Of a DNA stretch of 64,000 bases, positions 8,795 to 17,242 are shown piece by piece. Under the pieces are notes generated by a model that ran no database searches, was not told the DNA's origin, and saw only the letters and a list, made by a program, of their open reading frames with translations. The stretch comes from an uncultured Alphaproteobacteria bacterium (lineage in GTDB: Bacteria; Pseudomonadota; Alphaproteobacteria; Rhodobacterales; Rhodobacteraceae). Within the stretch, counting starts at the first letter, position 1. Every line of letters starts with the position of its first letter. The DNA is taken from assembly GCA_902556405.1 (NCBI GenBank), contig CACDWF010000006.1, positions 1 to 64,000 on the forward strand, given 5' to 3'. A program made the position numbers and the translations under genes.

Positions 8795-10372
8795 ATGAAA
8801 ACTATCGAAGAAAAGGGAGGCAATGAGACAGTTGACTCATTGCCTCCCTCCACTAGACTAGCAATTGAGCTAAAAAATATCACTAAAATTTTTGGTCATG
8901 TTGTAGCTAACAGTGACGTAAACCTTAAAGTCTTAGCAGGTACTATCCATGGAATTGTTGGAGAGAATGGTGCTGGCAAATCAACTTTAATGAATATTTT
9001 ATTTGGTTTGTATAAGCCAGACAGTGGGACGATTTTTTTAAATGGTCAAGCAGTTGACGTGAACTCTCCAGAAAAATCAATCGCTTTAGGAATAGGTATG
9101 GTGCATCAGCATTTCATGTTGGTTCCAACTTTTACTGTTTTAGAAAATGCAATGCTTGGTAATGAAGGAAGCATGATTTTGAAAAATGGGGAGAAAGCAG
9201 TTCTAGATAGATTGAAAGGTTTATCAAAAAATTATGGCCTTGATGTCGACTTCGAAGCGATAATATCAGATATCCCTGTCGGAATGCAGCAGCGGGTAGA
9301 AATTTTAAAAGCTCTCAACAGAGGAGCTAAAATACTTATTTTAGACGAGCCAACGGGTGTTCTAACTCCGCAAGAGACTATTGGTTTATTCGATATTCTC
9401 AGATCGTTAAGGGATCAAGGGGTTACCATAATTTTAATAACACACAAACTTAAAGAGATCATGAGTATTACTGATACAGTATCAGTGATGCGGGGGGGAA
9501 AGGTTGTTGCGAATTTTTCTACAGAAAAAACATCGCCTGAAGAATTAGCTGAAAATATGGTTGGAAGAAAAGTGCTGTTATCGATCAAAAAGCCTACCCT
9601 AAAGTTTGGGAACCCAGTTCTTGAAGTAAAAAACGTTAGCCACGAAAGCAAAGATGGTGTCAATGTACTTAAAGATATTTCATTCGATTTGAAAGAAGGA
9701 GAAATATTAGGAATTGCAGGAGTAGCTGGCAATGGACAATCAGAACTTTTGGATATTCTTTCGGGTATAGAGACCCTTCAGAGAGGGCAAATTACGGTAA
9801 ATCATAAAACAATCTTGCCATACCAAGACTGGAACTCAAAAAAAGCAAGAGAGTTTGGCGTTGCTCATGTGCCCGAGGATAGGCACAAACGAGGTTTGGT
9901 ATTACCTTTTTATAATTATGAAAATAGCATATTGGGTTACCACAGGAATGAGAAGTATTTTAGTAGCTTTCTGATGGATAAAAGGAAAATAGTAAATTTT
10001 GTGGATGACCTTATTGAAAATTTTGACGTAAGACCTCGAAGCTCTTCAATTTCTTCAGGCAAGTTATCTGGTGGAAATCAGCAAAAGTTGGTTCTGGCAA
10101 GAGAGATAGAAAGCAATCCCAATATTCTTTTAGTTGGCCAACCGACTAGAGGAGTTGATATAGGAGCAATCGAAAGAATATATGAAGATTTAATGAAGTT
10201 AAAAAGTAAAGGAACAGCTATATTGCTTGTTTCAGTTGAGCTGGACGAAATTATGTCTTTATCTGATAGAATTGTAGTGATGAACCAAGGCAGTATCGTT
10301 GGAGAAACTAATAGTTCAAATGCAACTGAGTTAGACCTTGGGAAAATGATGTCAGGTCTCGAACAGGTTTAA
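8795..10372 (+). CDS. Nucleoside-type ABC transporter ATP-binding protein (tandem ATPase)
   Basis: ATPase subunit with two fused nucleotide-binding domains in 525 residues. The first has Walker A GENGAGKST at about residues 56-64, a Q-loop HQHFMLVPTFTVLENAML and Walker B ILILDEPTGVLTPQE. The second has Walker A GVAGNGQSE, signature LSGGNQQK and the altered Walker B ILLVGQPTRGVDIGAIE, in which the usual DEP is GQP. That substitution is, as far as I recall, a constant feature of BMP-linked ATPases, so it is not decay. The gene sits between the binding protein (12 bp upstream) and two permeases and energises their import cycle at the cytoplasmic face. Confidence 0.93.
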   Translation: MKTIEEKGGNETVDSLPPSTRLAIELKNITKIFGHVVANSDVNLKVLAGTIHGIVGENGAGKSTLMNILFGLYKPDSGTIFLNGQAVDVNSPEKSIALGIGMVHQHFMLVPTFTVLENAMLGNEGSMILKNGEKAVLDRLKGLSKNYGLDVDFEAIISDIPVGMQQRVEILKALNRGAKILILDEPTGVLTPQETIGLFDILRSLRDQGVTIILITHKLKEIMSITDTVSVMRGGKVVANFSTEKTSPEELAENMVGRKVLLSIKKPTLKFGNPVLEVKNVSHESKDGVNVLKDISFDLKEGEILGIAGVAGNGQSELLDILSGIETLQRGQITVNHKTILPYQDWNSKKAREFGVAHVPEDRHKRGLVLPFYNYENSILGYHRNEKYFSSFLMDKRKIVNFVDDLIENFDVRPRSSSISSGKLSGGNQQKLVLAREIESNPNILLVGQPTRGVDIGAIERIYEDLMKLKSKGTAILLVSVELDEIMSLSDRIVVMNQGSIVGETNSSNATELDLGKMMSGLEQV

Positions 10373-10381
10373 GAGGTTAGA

Positions 10382-11494
10382 ATGAGTGATAGTAATATTA
10401 TCCCTAAATGGCTCTCGGTAGGCGTGATACCACTGATGAATTTGTTCTTGGCTTTTTGTGTGTCCGGATTATTTATTTTTTTTATCGGAGAGAATCCGTT
10501 CAGAGCAATCTTTGTCATGATAAAGGGTGCTTTCTATTACCCAGGGGCGATAGGGTACACGCTGTATTATACAACAAATTTTATCTTTACTGGACTAGCA
10601 GTTGCTCTAGCATTCCACGCTCGGCTCTTCAATATCGGTGGAGAGGGACAGGCATACGTTGGTGGACTTGGGGTAGGTCTAGTGTGCTTGATCTTTGACC
10701 AGCATGTTATGGGTTTTCTAGTCACAATATTAGCTATTTTGGGATCAGTAATTTTTGGAGCAATTTGGGGTATAATTCCAGGATATCTTCAAGCGAAAAG
10801 AGGTAGTCATATTGTGATAACAACAATTATGTTCAACTTTATCGCAGCAGCACTGATGGTGTATTTATTGGTTAATGTAATAATAGAACCTGGACAGATG
10901 TCTCCTGAGACAAGAGACTTTGCATCAGGTGTGGGGTTAGTGCAGATACATATATTCGCAAAATATCTGGGATTAGAAATGGCAATGTCCCCATTAAACC
11001 TCTCTTTTATAGGCGCTTTAACTGTCTCGGTTGGTTTTTGGTTTTTAGTTTGGAGAACAAAGTTTGGTTATGAATTGAGGTCTCTTGGTCACTCGGAAAC
11101 AGCAGCCATATACGCTGGTATTAAAGTATCATCTACAATTATAATTGTTATGGCTATTTCTGGGGGTCTTGCTGGACTGGTTGCAATTAATGAACTTTTA
11201 GGTGTCCACAATAAGCTGCTTTTGGGTTTTACAGCGGGATATGGCTTTACTGGTATAGCAGTTGCCTTGATGGGAAGAAATCATCCTTTTGGTATTTTTC
11301 TCGCTAGTCTTTTATTTGGAGCTTTATACCAAGGCGGAACGGAATTGGACTTCGAGTTTTCATCGATAACAAGGGAAATGGTCTTGCTCATTCAAGGTTT
11401 AATAATACTTTTCTCTGGAGCGCTAGCTTATATGTTAAACCCTTTGGTGGAGCGATTCTATCTCAAGTATTATGGGAGTATTAACAGTGCTTGA
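10382..11494 (+). CDS. ABC transporter permease (BMP/nucleoside importer), first subunit
   Basis: Inner-membrane permease of the BPD_transp_2 family, 370 residues with about nine hydrophobic segments. The family motif NIGGEGQAYVGGLG follows the second or third span, and the AISGGLAGLVAINELLGVH segment with GFTGIAVALMGRNHP lies in the C-terminal half. It starts 9 bp after the ATPase stop, with GAGG just upstream as ribosome site. It pairs with the next gene to form the heteromeric membrane channel of the importer. Confidence 0.92.
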   Translation: MSDSNIIPKWLSVGVIPLMNLFLAFCVSGLFIFFIGENPFRAIFVMIKGAFYYPGAIGYTLYYTTNFIFTGLAVALAFHARLFNIGGEGQAYVGGLGVGLVCLIFDQHVMGFLVTILAILGSVIFGAIWGIIPGYLQAKRGSHIVITTIMFNFIAAALMVYLLVNVIIEPGQMSPETRDFASGVGLVQIHIFAKYLGLEMAMSPLNLSFIGALTVSVGFWFLVWRTKFGYELRSLGHSETAAIYAGIKVSSTIIIVMAISGGLAGLVAINELLGVHNKLLLGFTAGYGFTGIAVALMGRNHPFGIFLASLLFGALYQGGTELDFEFSSITREMVLLIQGLIILFSGALAYMLNPLVERFYLKYYGSINSA

Positions 11495-12461
11495 AAGTTT
11501 TCAAATTATAATCTCCTTACTTGACTCAACTATTAGGATTGCAACACCACTTATATTTTGTGCAATGGCGGGTATTTTTTCTGAGAGAAGTGGTATCATA
11601 GATATTGGATTGGAGGGTAAGATGCTGCTATCTGCTTTTGTAGCTGCAACAGCGACATTCTTGACAGGATCTCCAATTCTCGGATTATTTGGCGCTATTT
11701 TAGCGTCATGTAGTGCATCTTTAATCCATGGGTTCGCCTGTATTACAAATAAGGGTGACCAAGTTATAAGTGGTTTGGCTATAAATATTTTGGCATCAGG
11801 CTTGACAATAACTTTAGGAATAGCGCTATTTTCTAGAGGTGGTCAAACGCCGCCTTTAGCATCAGAGCAACGATTTATGCCTATTGATTTTCCATTTCTG
11901 GATCAGTTGAGCTTTGTTCCAGTCTTGGGAGAATTATTTGTTGAAGTAATTTCGGGCCATAACGTTCTGGTTTATCTTTCAGTTTTAGCTGTTTTTTTTA
12001 CCTACTATGTAATTTTTAAAACAAGGTTTGGTCTTCGACTAAGAGCTGTAGGGGAGAAACCTGAAGCAGTCGATACTGCTGGGATTTCGGTAATTAAAAT
12101 GCGATATCAATCTATTTTAATCGCTGGAATGTTATGCGGACTTGCAGGAGCTTATTTATCGATTGCTCATGGTGCGGGATTTGGAAGAGAGATGTCTGCT
12201 GGTAAAGGTTATATCGCTTTAGCAGCAATGATATTTGGTAAATGGAATCCAATCCCAACTCTATTTGCTTGCCTTTTATTCGGATTTTTAGAGGCATTAG
12301 GCGTAAGGCTGGAGGGAGTCGAGTTAATATGGATTGGGGAAGTTCCAGTGCAAGTAATGCAGGCATTACCCTATGTTCTCACTGTAGTTTTGTTGGCAGG
12401 CTTTATCGGAAAAGCAAGGGCACCAGGAGCCATAGGCGTCCCCTACAGCAAAGAAAGCTAA
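11472..12461 (+). CDS. ABC transporter permease (BMP/nucleoside importer), second subunit
   Basis: Second BPD_transp_2 permease, 329 residues. Diagnostic segments are AMAGIFSERSGIIDIGLEGKM near the N-terminus, NKGDQVISGLAINILASGLT, and GKGYIALAAMIFGKWNPI in the C-terminal half. The ATG at 11472 overlaps the previous gene by 23 bp; a GTG at 11487 (8-bp overlap) would remove five residues and is equally possible. Its stop overlaps the convergent rimI stop by 4 bp, so the importer operon ends here with no room for a separate terminator. Confidence 0.92.
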   Translation: MGVLTVLESFQIIISLLDSTIRIATPLIFCAMAGIFSERSGIIDIGLEGKMLLSAFVAATATFLTGSPILGLFGAILASCSASLIHGFACITNKGDQVISGLAINILASGLTITLGIALFSRGGQTPPLASEQRFMPIDFPFLDQLSFVPVLGELFVEVISGHNVLVYLSVLAVFFTYYVIFKTRFGLRLRAVGEKPEAVDTAGISVIKMRYQSILIAGMLCGLAGAYLSIAHGAGFGREMSAGKGYIALAAMIFGKWNPIPTLFACLLFGFLEALGVRLEGVELIWIGEVPVQVMQALPYVLTVVLLAGFIGKARAPGAIGVPYSKES

Positions 12462-12874
12462 TTAAGATTAAGCTTCATAATTATTGCATCTTCTCGACTA
12501 CCTGAACTATTTCTGTAATAGTTTTTTCGAATGCCGTATTCTATAAAATTATAAGAAAAATACATATTTTTTGCTGGGATGTTATTAACTCCTACCTCAA
12601 GAATTATAAAGTCGGCTCCATAACATTCTGAAAAGCTTATAATATTCTTTAGTAATTTTTTCCCTAATCCCCTACCTCTAAGACTTTCTGCAACTCCAAT
12701 AAAGTATATCTCTACTTCGCGACGGGTAAGAGCTAGTATAGCTATGGAATTTTTTTCTTTTTCAATCTTGATCTTTTTAGACTTCTGAAATCGTTTGAAA
12801 TCTTCCAAACAAAACTGAATTGAATCGATGTCTACACACTTATTATAGAGATTAAAATATTTCTCAGCTGACAT
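12458..12874 (-). CDS. rimI: GNAT N-acetyltransferase, RimI-like
   Basis: Acetyltransferase of the GNAT fold, 138 residues, with the acetyl-CoA pyrophosphate loop in VAESLRGRGLGKKLLKNII (R-x-x-G-x-G/A pattern) and the following ILEVGVNNIPAKNMYFSYNFIEYGIRKNYY, typical of RimI-like enzymes. RimI acetylates the N-terminal alanine of ribosomal protein S18; the position directly after tsaB, with an 11-bp overlap, is the usual tsaB-rimI arrangement. Together they support the name, although GNAT paralogues are hard to separate without alignment. It is the last gene of the minus-strand glnD-to-rimI block. Confidence 0.75.
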   Translation of the reverse strand: MSAEKYFNLYNKCVDIDSIQFCLEDFKRFQKSKKIKIEKEKNSIAILALTRREVEIYFIGVAESLRGRGLGKKLLKNIISFSECYGADFIILEVGVNNIPAKNMYFSYNFIEYGIRKNYYRNSSGSREDAIIMKLNLN

Positions 12875-13519
12875 CTAATGCTCTATCGAGTATTTTCGGC
12901 CCTTTATATTTGGCGAATAAAGACTGGCCCGGTGATATGTATAAAGGCTTTGGCAAAAATTTTCCGGTACTTACTACTTTTCTTGAGAAATTAAGTAAAT
13001 CTTGGATAGATATTTCATTTTTTTCGATAAATTTTTTTACTTTAATACTTGTCGCTATTTCCTCTGCTCGATATCCAACAACCACTAAGTCAGAGTGATC
13101 GTCGAAGGTTTTAATATCTTCTATTTCTGAAGAGGACATAAAAATAGGTTCTTCATCTTTTAATATGCACCAGTATATTTTATTTTCTCTATATTTGAGA
13201 GAAATCAAAGCCGACTTGTATATTTTTGACAGAGCTTGAAATTTGTTTACCCCTAATAGTTGAATAGGTAAGGAACAACAAACACCCTTCATAGCCGATA
13301 TTGACGTCCTAATCCCATTGAAATTCCCGGGTCCGGTACAGACTACAATTCTATTAATTTCATGTATTTCTAACTTATTTTTATGTAGAAAATCTGAGAG
13401 AAAAAAAAAATCTTATCAAAGTTTTTTTGATCTGCATTTTTGTAATTAGAAAATACGCCATCAATATCAAGCCCAAAGTTGATATCTGAAGTGCTAAGGT
13501 CAATAGCGAGCGTATTCAT
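12864..13519 (-). pseudogene. tsaB: tsaB, interrupted by a frameshift at a 10-A homopolymer (may still be functional)
   Basis: TsaB is the non-catalytic partner of TsaD in the complex making N6-threonylcarbamoyladenosine at tRNA position 37. From the ATG at 13519 the frame reads MNTLAIDLSTSDINFGLD, the normal ASKHA N-terminus, then meets a run of exactly ten A on the plus strand (13401-13410, ten T in the coding strand) and stops shortly after. In the next frame homology continues at once: IVVCTGPGNFNGIRTSISA, the TsaB GPG-x-F-x-G-I-R motif, through to the stop at 12864. One extra base in the tract would restore about 218 residues, a normal length. It follows nfuA by 8 bp and overlaps rimI. 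Sequencing error, slippage-rescued expression and true inactivation all remain open. Confidence 0.88.
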
Positions 13520-13527
13520 AACCTTTT

Positions 13528-14088
13528 TTATACGGCAACGGGTCTAACTTCAGTCACTTCAGGAATATAGTGCTTAAGTAGATTTTCAATACCCATTTTT
13601 AATGTCATAGTTGATGAAGGACATCCAGCGCAAGCCCCTTGCATGTGTAAGTAGACTACCCCTTCCTGGAAACTTTGGAAAGTTATATCTCCGCCATCCT
13701 GAGCAACAGCCGGTCTAACCCTTGTATCTAAAAGGTCTGTAATTTTTTTCACTATTTTACTGTCAGGTCCTTCATGAACATCATGCGAAGATTCTCCAGA
13801 CCCCTCATTTAATATTTCCTCACCAGACTGTAAAAAGTCCATAATTGTTCCCAATAAAGCTGGCTTTATATGTTCCCACAAGAAATCTTCTTTCTTAGTA
13901 ATCGTGATAAAGTCGCTACCTAAAAACACTCCAACTACACCTTCCACGCCAAACAGCTTTTTTGCCATAGGTGAGCTTTCTGTACTATCGCCCTCACTAA
14001 AGTTGGCAGTTCCTGTACCCAAAACGGTTTGACCAGGTAAAAACTTTAGTGTTGCCGGGTTGGGGGTCTCTTCTGTTTGGATAAACAT
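13528..14088 (-). CDS. nfuA: NfuA-type Fe-S cluster carrier protein
   Basis: Iron-sulfur scaffold/carrier protein of 186 residues with two domains: the N-terminal Nfu domain opening with MFIQTEETPNPATLKFLPG and containing GVEGVVGVFLGSDFITITK, and the C-terminal NifU domain with RPAVAQDGGDITF and the cluster-ligating C-x-x-C in MQGACAGCPSSTMTLK. It delivers [4Fe-4S] clusters to apoproteins in the cytoplasm; clients in this window could include SdhB-type and MiaB-type proteins. GGAG lies about 8 nt before the ATG. It sits between a universal stress protein gene and tsaB on the minus strand. Confidence 0.94.
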   Translation of the reverse strand: MFIQTEETPNPATLKFLPGQTVLGTGTANFSEGDSTESSPMAKKLFGVEGVVGVFLGSDFITITKKEDFLWEHIKPALLGTIMDFLQSGEEILNEGSGESSHDVHEGPDSKIVKKITDLLDTRVRPAVAQDGGDITFQSFQEGVVYLHMQGACAGCPSSTMTLKMGIENLLKHYIPEVTEVRPVAV

Positions 14089-14150
14089 TGTTTTTCTCCA
14101 GTATTAATTCTTAAGATTGAACATAGTTACTGTTGTAGCATTTTTCAAGG

Positions 14151-14609
14151 CTAAGATACAGCTTCAATTCTTTCCTTTGTCATAGAACCGGGAACGATAG
14201 TAACGGGTATAGGCAAGTTTCCACCATCTCGTGAAACTAACTGGCTAATTAAAGGCCCAGGACCTTCACTAGAATTGTTTGCCCCCAAAACAAGTACCCC
14301 AACTTCCTTATCTTCCGAGATTTGATTCAGTACCTCAGTAGCTTTTTCTCCCTCTCTAATAACTAACTCAGCCTCGAGCTTTAACTCGTCTTTCATCCAG
14401 TTTGAATATATCTTAAAATTTTCTTCAATCGTTTCCCTAGCTTCTTCTCTCATTTTTTCGGCAACGCCAAGCCAGTGTGTTTGATCTTGAGGTGTGATAA
14501 TCGCCAGTACTTCGACACCACCACCAGTTTTAGCAGCTCTAGTTGCCGCATAGTGAAGCGCATTTAAGAACTCTGGACTATTATCCATTATTACTAAAAA
14601 CTTTCTCAC
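14151..14609 (-). CDS. Universal stress protein (UspA family)
   Basis: A 152-residue single-domain Usp fold protein: N-terminal beta strand KFLVIMDNSPEFLNALHYAA, central helix EEARETIEENFKIYSNWM, and the C-terminal nucleotide-loop region VLVLGANNSSEGPGPLISQLVSR followed by IPVTIVPG. The loop matches only loosely the G-x2-G-x9-G-S/T ATP-binding pattern, so ATP binding is uncertain. It lies between trpS and nfuA in the minus-strand block. The precise role is unknown; the family helps survival in stress or stasis. Confidence 0.88.
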   Translation of the reverse strand: MRKFLVIMDNSPEFLNALHYAATRAAKTGGGVEVLAIITPQDQTHWLGVAEKMREEARETIEENFKIYSNWMKDELKLEAELVIREGEKATEVLNQISEDKEVGVLVLGANNSSEGPGPLISQLVSRDGGNLPIPVTIVPGSMTKERIEAVS

Positions 14610-14669
14610 AAATCCCCTATCTAAAAATCACTGACTATTTTATCCTAAAAATCTAAGAAATCTCATAGT

Positions 14670-15677
14670 TTATTTCAAGAAACCAATGATCTCCCGTGTC
14701 TTTTGTAATATAGGTTGAGAAATATCATTAGCTTTCTCAGATCCTTTTTGCAAAATTTCTATAATATATGTTTCTTCATTCAGAAGCTTTTTTATCTCCC
14801 TATTAATTGGATCCAGTTCAGAAATAAGGATATCTGATAGCTCATCCTTTAATTTTTTAAAATCCGATCCTGAAAATTGCTCGAGTGTTTTTTCAATAGA
14901 TTGATTAGCTAAAGTTGCATAGATTCCAAGTAAATTTTCTGCCTCTGGACGGTTCAATAGTTCTTCTTTTACGCTCGGTATTTCAAAGGGATCGGTTTTT
15001 GCTTTTTGAATTTTTTTTCTTATTGAATCACTATCATCGGTTAGGTTTATACGAGACATCTCTGAAGCTTCTGATTTAGACATTTTCTTGGTTCCATCTT
15101 TCAAAGACATTATTCTTGTAGCTGTTCCTTCTATAATTGGCTCTGGTATTGGGAAAAAGCCTGGAGTGTTGAAGTCATTGTTAAATTTCATCGCTATATC
15201 GCGAGTTAATTCGAGATGTTGTTTTTGGTCTTCACCCACCGGTACATGTGTGGCATGATAAGCAAGAATGTCGGCTGCCATTAGAGTTGGGTAACAATAA
15301 AGTCCAAGAGAGGCATTTTCTCTATTCTTTCCAGCCTTTTCTTTAAATTGTGTCATGCGACTCAGCCACCCAATTCTTGCTACACAATTGAATATCCATG
15401 CTAGCTCTGTATGTGTTGAGACTTGGCTTTGATTAAATATAATTGAATTTTCTTGCCGTAAACCACAGGCTAGAAAAGCGGCGGTCACCTCGATAGTATT
15501 TTGGCGTAATTCTTTTGGATCTTGCCAATTAGTTATTGCATGAAGATCTACCAGGCAATAAATGCAAATAGCATTTGCATCTTGAAGCTCTACAAATCGT
15601 TTAACGGCTCCGAGATAATTTCCCAAGTGGAGGTTTCCGGTGGGCTGCACACCTGAAAAAACTAACTTTCTATCCAT
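14670..15677 (-). CDS. trpS: Tryptophanyl-tRNA synthetase
   Basis: Class I aminoacyl-tRNA synthetase charging tRNA-Trp, cytoplasmic, 335 residues as usual. The HIGH-type signature is HLGN at residues 17-20 within [17 protein letters not shown], and the KMSKS loop is present as KKMSKSEAS near residue 198. The tryptophan-binding region [26 protein letters not shown] is intact. It lies 17 bp downstream of murJ and upstream of the usp gene in the same block. Confidence 0.97.
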   Translation of the reverse strand: MDRKLVFSGVQPTGNLHLGNYLGAVKRFVELQDANAICIYCLVDLHAITNWQDPKELRQNTIEVTAAFLACGLRQENSIIFNQSQVSTHTELAWIFNCVARIGWLSRMTQFKEKAGKNRENASLGLYCYPTLMAADILAYHATHVPVGEDQKQHLELTRDIAMKFNNDFNTPGFFPIPEPIIEGTATRIMSLKDGTKKMSKSEASEMSRINLTDDSDSIRKKIQKAKTDPFEIPSVKEELLNRPEAENLLGIYATLANQSIEKTLEQFSGSDFKKLKDELSDILISELDPINREIKKLLNEETYIIEILQKGSEKANDISQPILQKTREIIGFLK

Positions 15678-15694
15678 AAAAAACGTCTCTCAAA

Positions 15695-17242
15695 TTATTT
15701 ACTTAGTTCATCGAACCAAAAATTTTTATCTAATATACCCAAAAACTTTAGGCATGCAAAATAACTAATTCCTGATAGAGCTATAACCAAACTTAACCAA
15801 AAGATTGTGAGAATTTGAGTAGAAAAATACTGAAGTGTAATAGATTTCGTCAATATTAACAAAATGAGCATAAAACAATTGCTAAGTAAAATCCTTGGTA
15901 GGGCCTGTTTAAAAGCAACATTAAAATAAAAACCAAATTTGTAGGTATGATAGACTAGTGAAATAAACACCAACCAATTTGTGATTGCATATGCTATTGG
16001 AGGTGCTAGAAACTTGAATGTATCTAGTAGGGTATAAGCAAGACTTACGTTTAAGAAAACAGATGCCAGCGAGTGATAAAAAGGTATTCTGATATTTTTC
16101 CCTGCAAAATAAAAGTTGAGTAATAGCATTTGTAAGCTTATCGGTATGATACTCAAGCCGTAAATTGATAAAGCTTTACTAGTTTGAATAGCATCATTTA
16201 CTAAAAAATTTCCTCTTTGAAACAGAGACGATATAATCTCAGAACTTAAATATATTAAACCTAAAGAGGCAGGCAGTGCAAAAATAAGGGAAAGTTGCAT
16301 AGACCGGTTCAGATATGAGTTTCCCTCGACATGTCGGCCACTTTTTTTGAGTGAACTAAGTTTTGGTAGAGTTACGACATTTAAAGCAACCCCAATGAGC
16401 GCTATCGGAAGCTGCGCAAGCCTATCAGCATAAATAAGCCATACCATAGCACCATCAAAAAGTGATGAAATTTGTCTGCCTACTACGAGATTTATTTGTG
16501 ATATGCCACTCGCCAAACTAATGGGTATTGATTTCAAAAACAATTCTTTTGAGATACTTAAATTCGGATTCAATCCAGATAAATTTACTGAAGTAAGGGA
16601 AATTCCATTCAACCTACATGCTATGAAAACCATTACTAAGTTTACAAAGCCAGAAGCCAGTACAGCTACGCAAAGATTATAGCCAAAATCTCCAGAGAAA
16701 AGGGCAGAAAAAATTAAAGAACCAATTAGAAATAAGTTTAAAATACCCTGTGTAGCCGTACTGATGTGATATAGGTTGAGAGCATTAAGTACTGAATTGA
16801 ATAATTGTACCAGTGAGATGAGTAGAACGTACGGAAATACTATCCTTCCATATAGTACAGCCAACTCGAACCTTTCGTCACTTAAAAAACCAAACGCAAG
16901 TGCTTTTATTAAAGTGGGCATAAAGATCACACCTAGTATTGAAATCAAACCTAAGATTATAAAAAGAGAAAAAAACACAATTGTAACAAGTTCTTTAGCA
17001 TTTTTTTTTCTACTTTTGACACCAATAAAAATCGGTATAAACACTTTATTAAATGAGCCCTCAGCAAATATTCGCCTAAGCATATTCGGAATAGTAAATG
17101 CGAGTAAAAAAGCCTGAGCAACCGGACCTGAACCAAGAAAAAGAGCCAGAAAAATATCGCGCAAAAATCCTAATATTCGGCTAAATAGTGTCCAAAGACT
17201 GACAATTGAGAAGTTATTGATGAGAGATTTTTTTTTTGTCAT
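15695..17242 (-). CDS. murJ: Lipid II flippase MurJ (MviN)
   Basis: Multi-drug/oligosaccharidyl-lipid/polysaccharide flippase family protein that moves lipid II across the cytoplasmic membrane for peptidoglycan synthesis. It has 515 residues and about 14 hydrophobic segments. The N-terminal FSIVSLWTLFSRILGFLRDIFLALFLGSG and the RRIFAEGSFNKVFIPIF motif are family hallmarks. The start codon shares its first base with the glnD stop (TAATG), so translation is coupled. The second to fifth codons contain a ten-A run (coding strand); here the frame is intact. Confidence 0.95.
   Translation of the reverse strand: MTKKKSLINNFSIVSLWTLFSRILGFLRDIFLALFLGSGPVAQAFLLAFTIPNMLRRIFAEGSFNKVFIPIFIGVKSRKKNAKELVTIVFFSLFIILGLISILGVIFMPTLIKALAFGFLSDERFELAVLYGRIVFPYVLLISLVQLFNSVLNALNLYHISTATQGILNLFLIGSLIFSALFSGDFGYNLCVAVLASGFVNLVMVFIACRLNGISLTSVNLSGLNPNLSISKELFLKSIPISLASGISQINLVVGRQISSLFDGAMVWLIYADRLAQLPIALIGVALNVVTLPKLSSLKKSGRHVEGNSYLNRSMQLSLIFALPASLGLIYLSSEIISSLFQRGNFLVNDAIQTSKALSIYGLSIIPISLQMLLLNFYFAGKNIRIPFYHSLASVFLNVSLAYTLLDTFKFLAPPIAYAITNWLVFISLVYHTYKFGFYFNVAFKQALPRILLSNCFMLILLILTKSITLQYFSTQILTIFWLSLVIALSGISYFACLKFLGILDKNFWFDELSK

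Noticed and set aside
10100-10180. Loss of Walker B in the second ATPase domain of the BMP transporter (GQP in place of DEP)
   Set aside because: This form is, from memory, normal for the BMP-linked ATPase family and is not evidence of decay.
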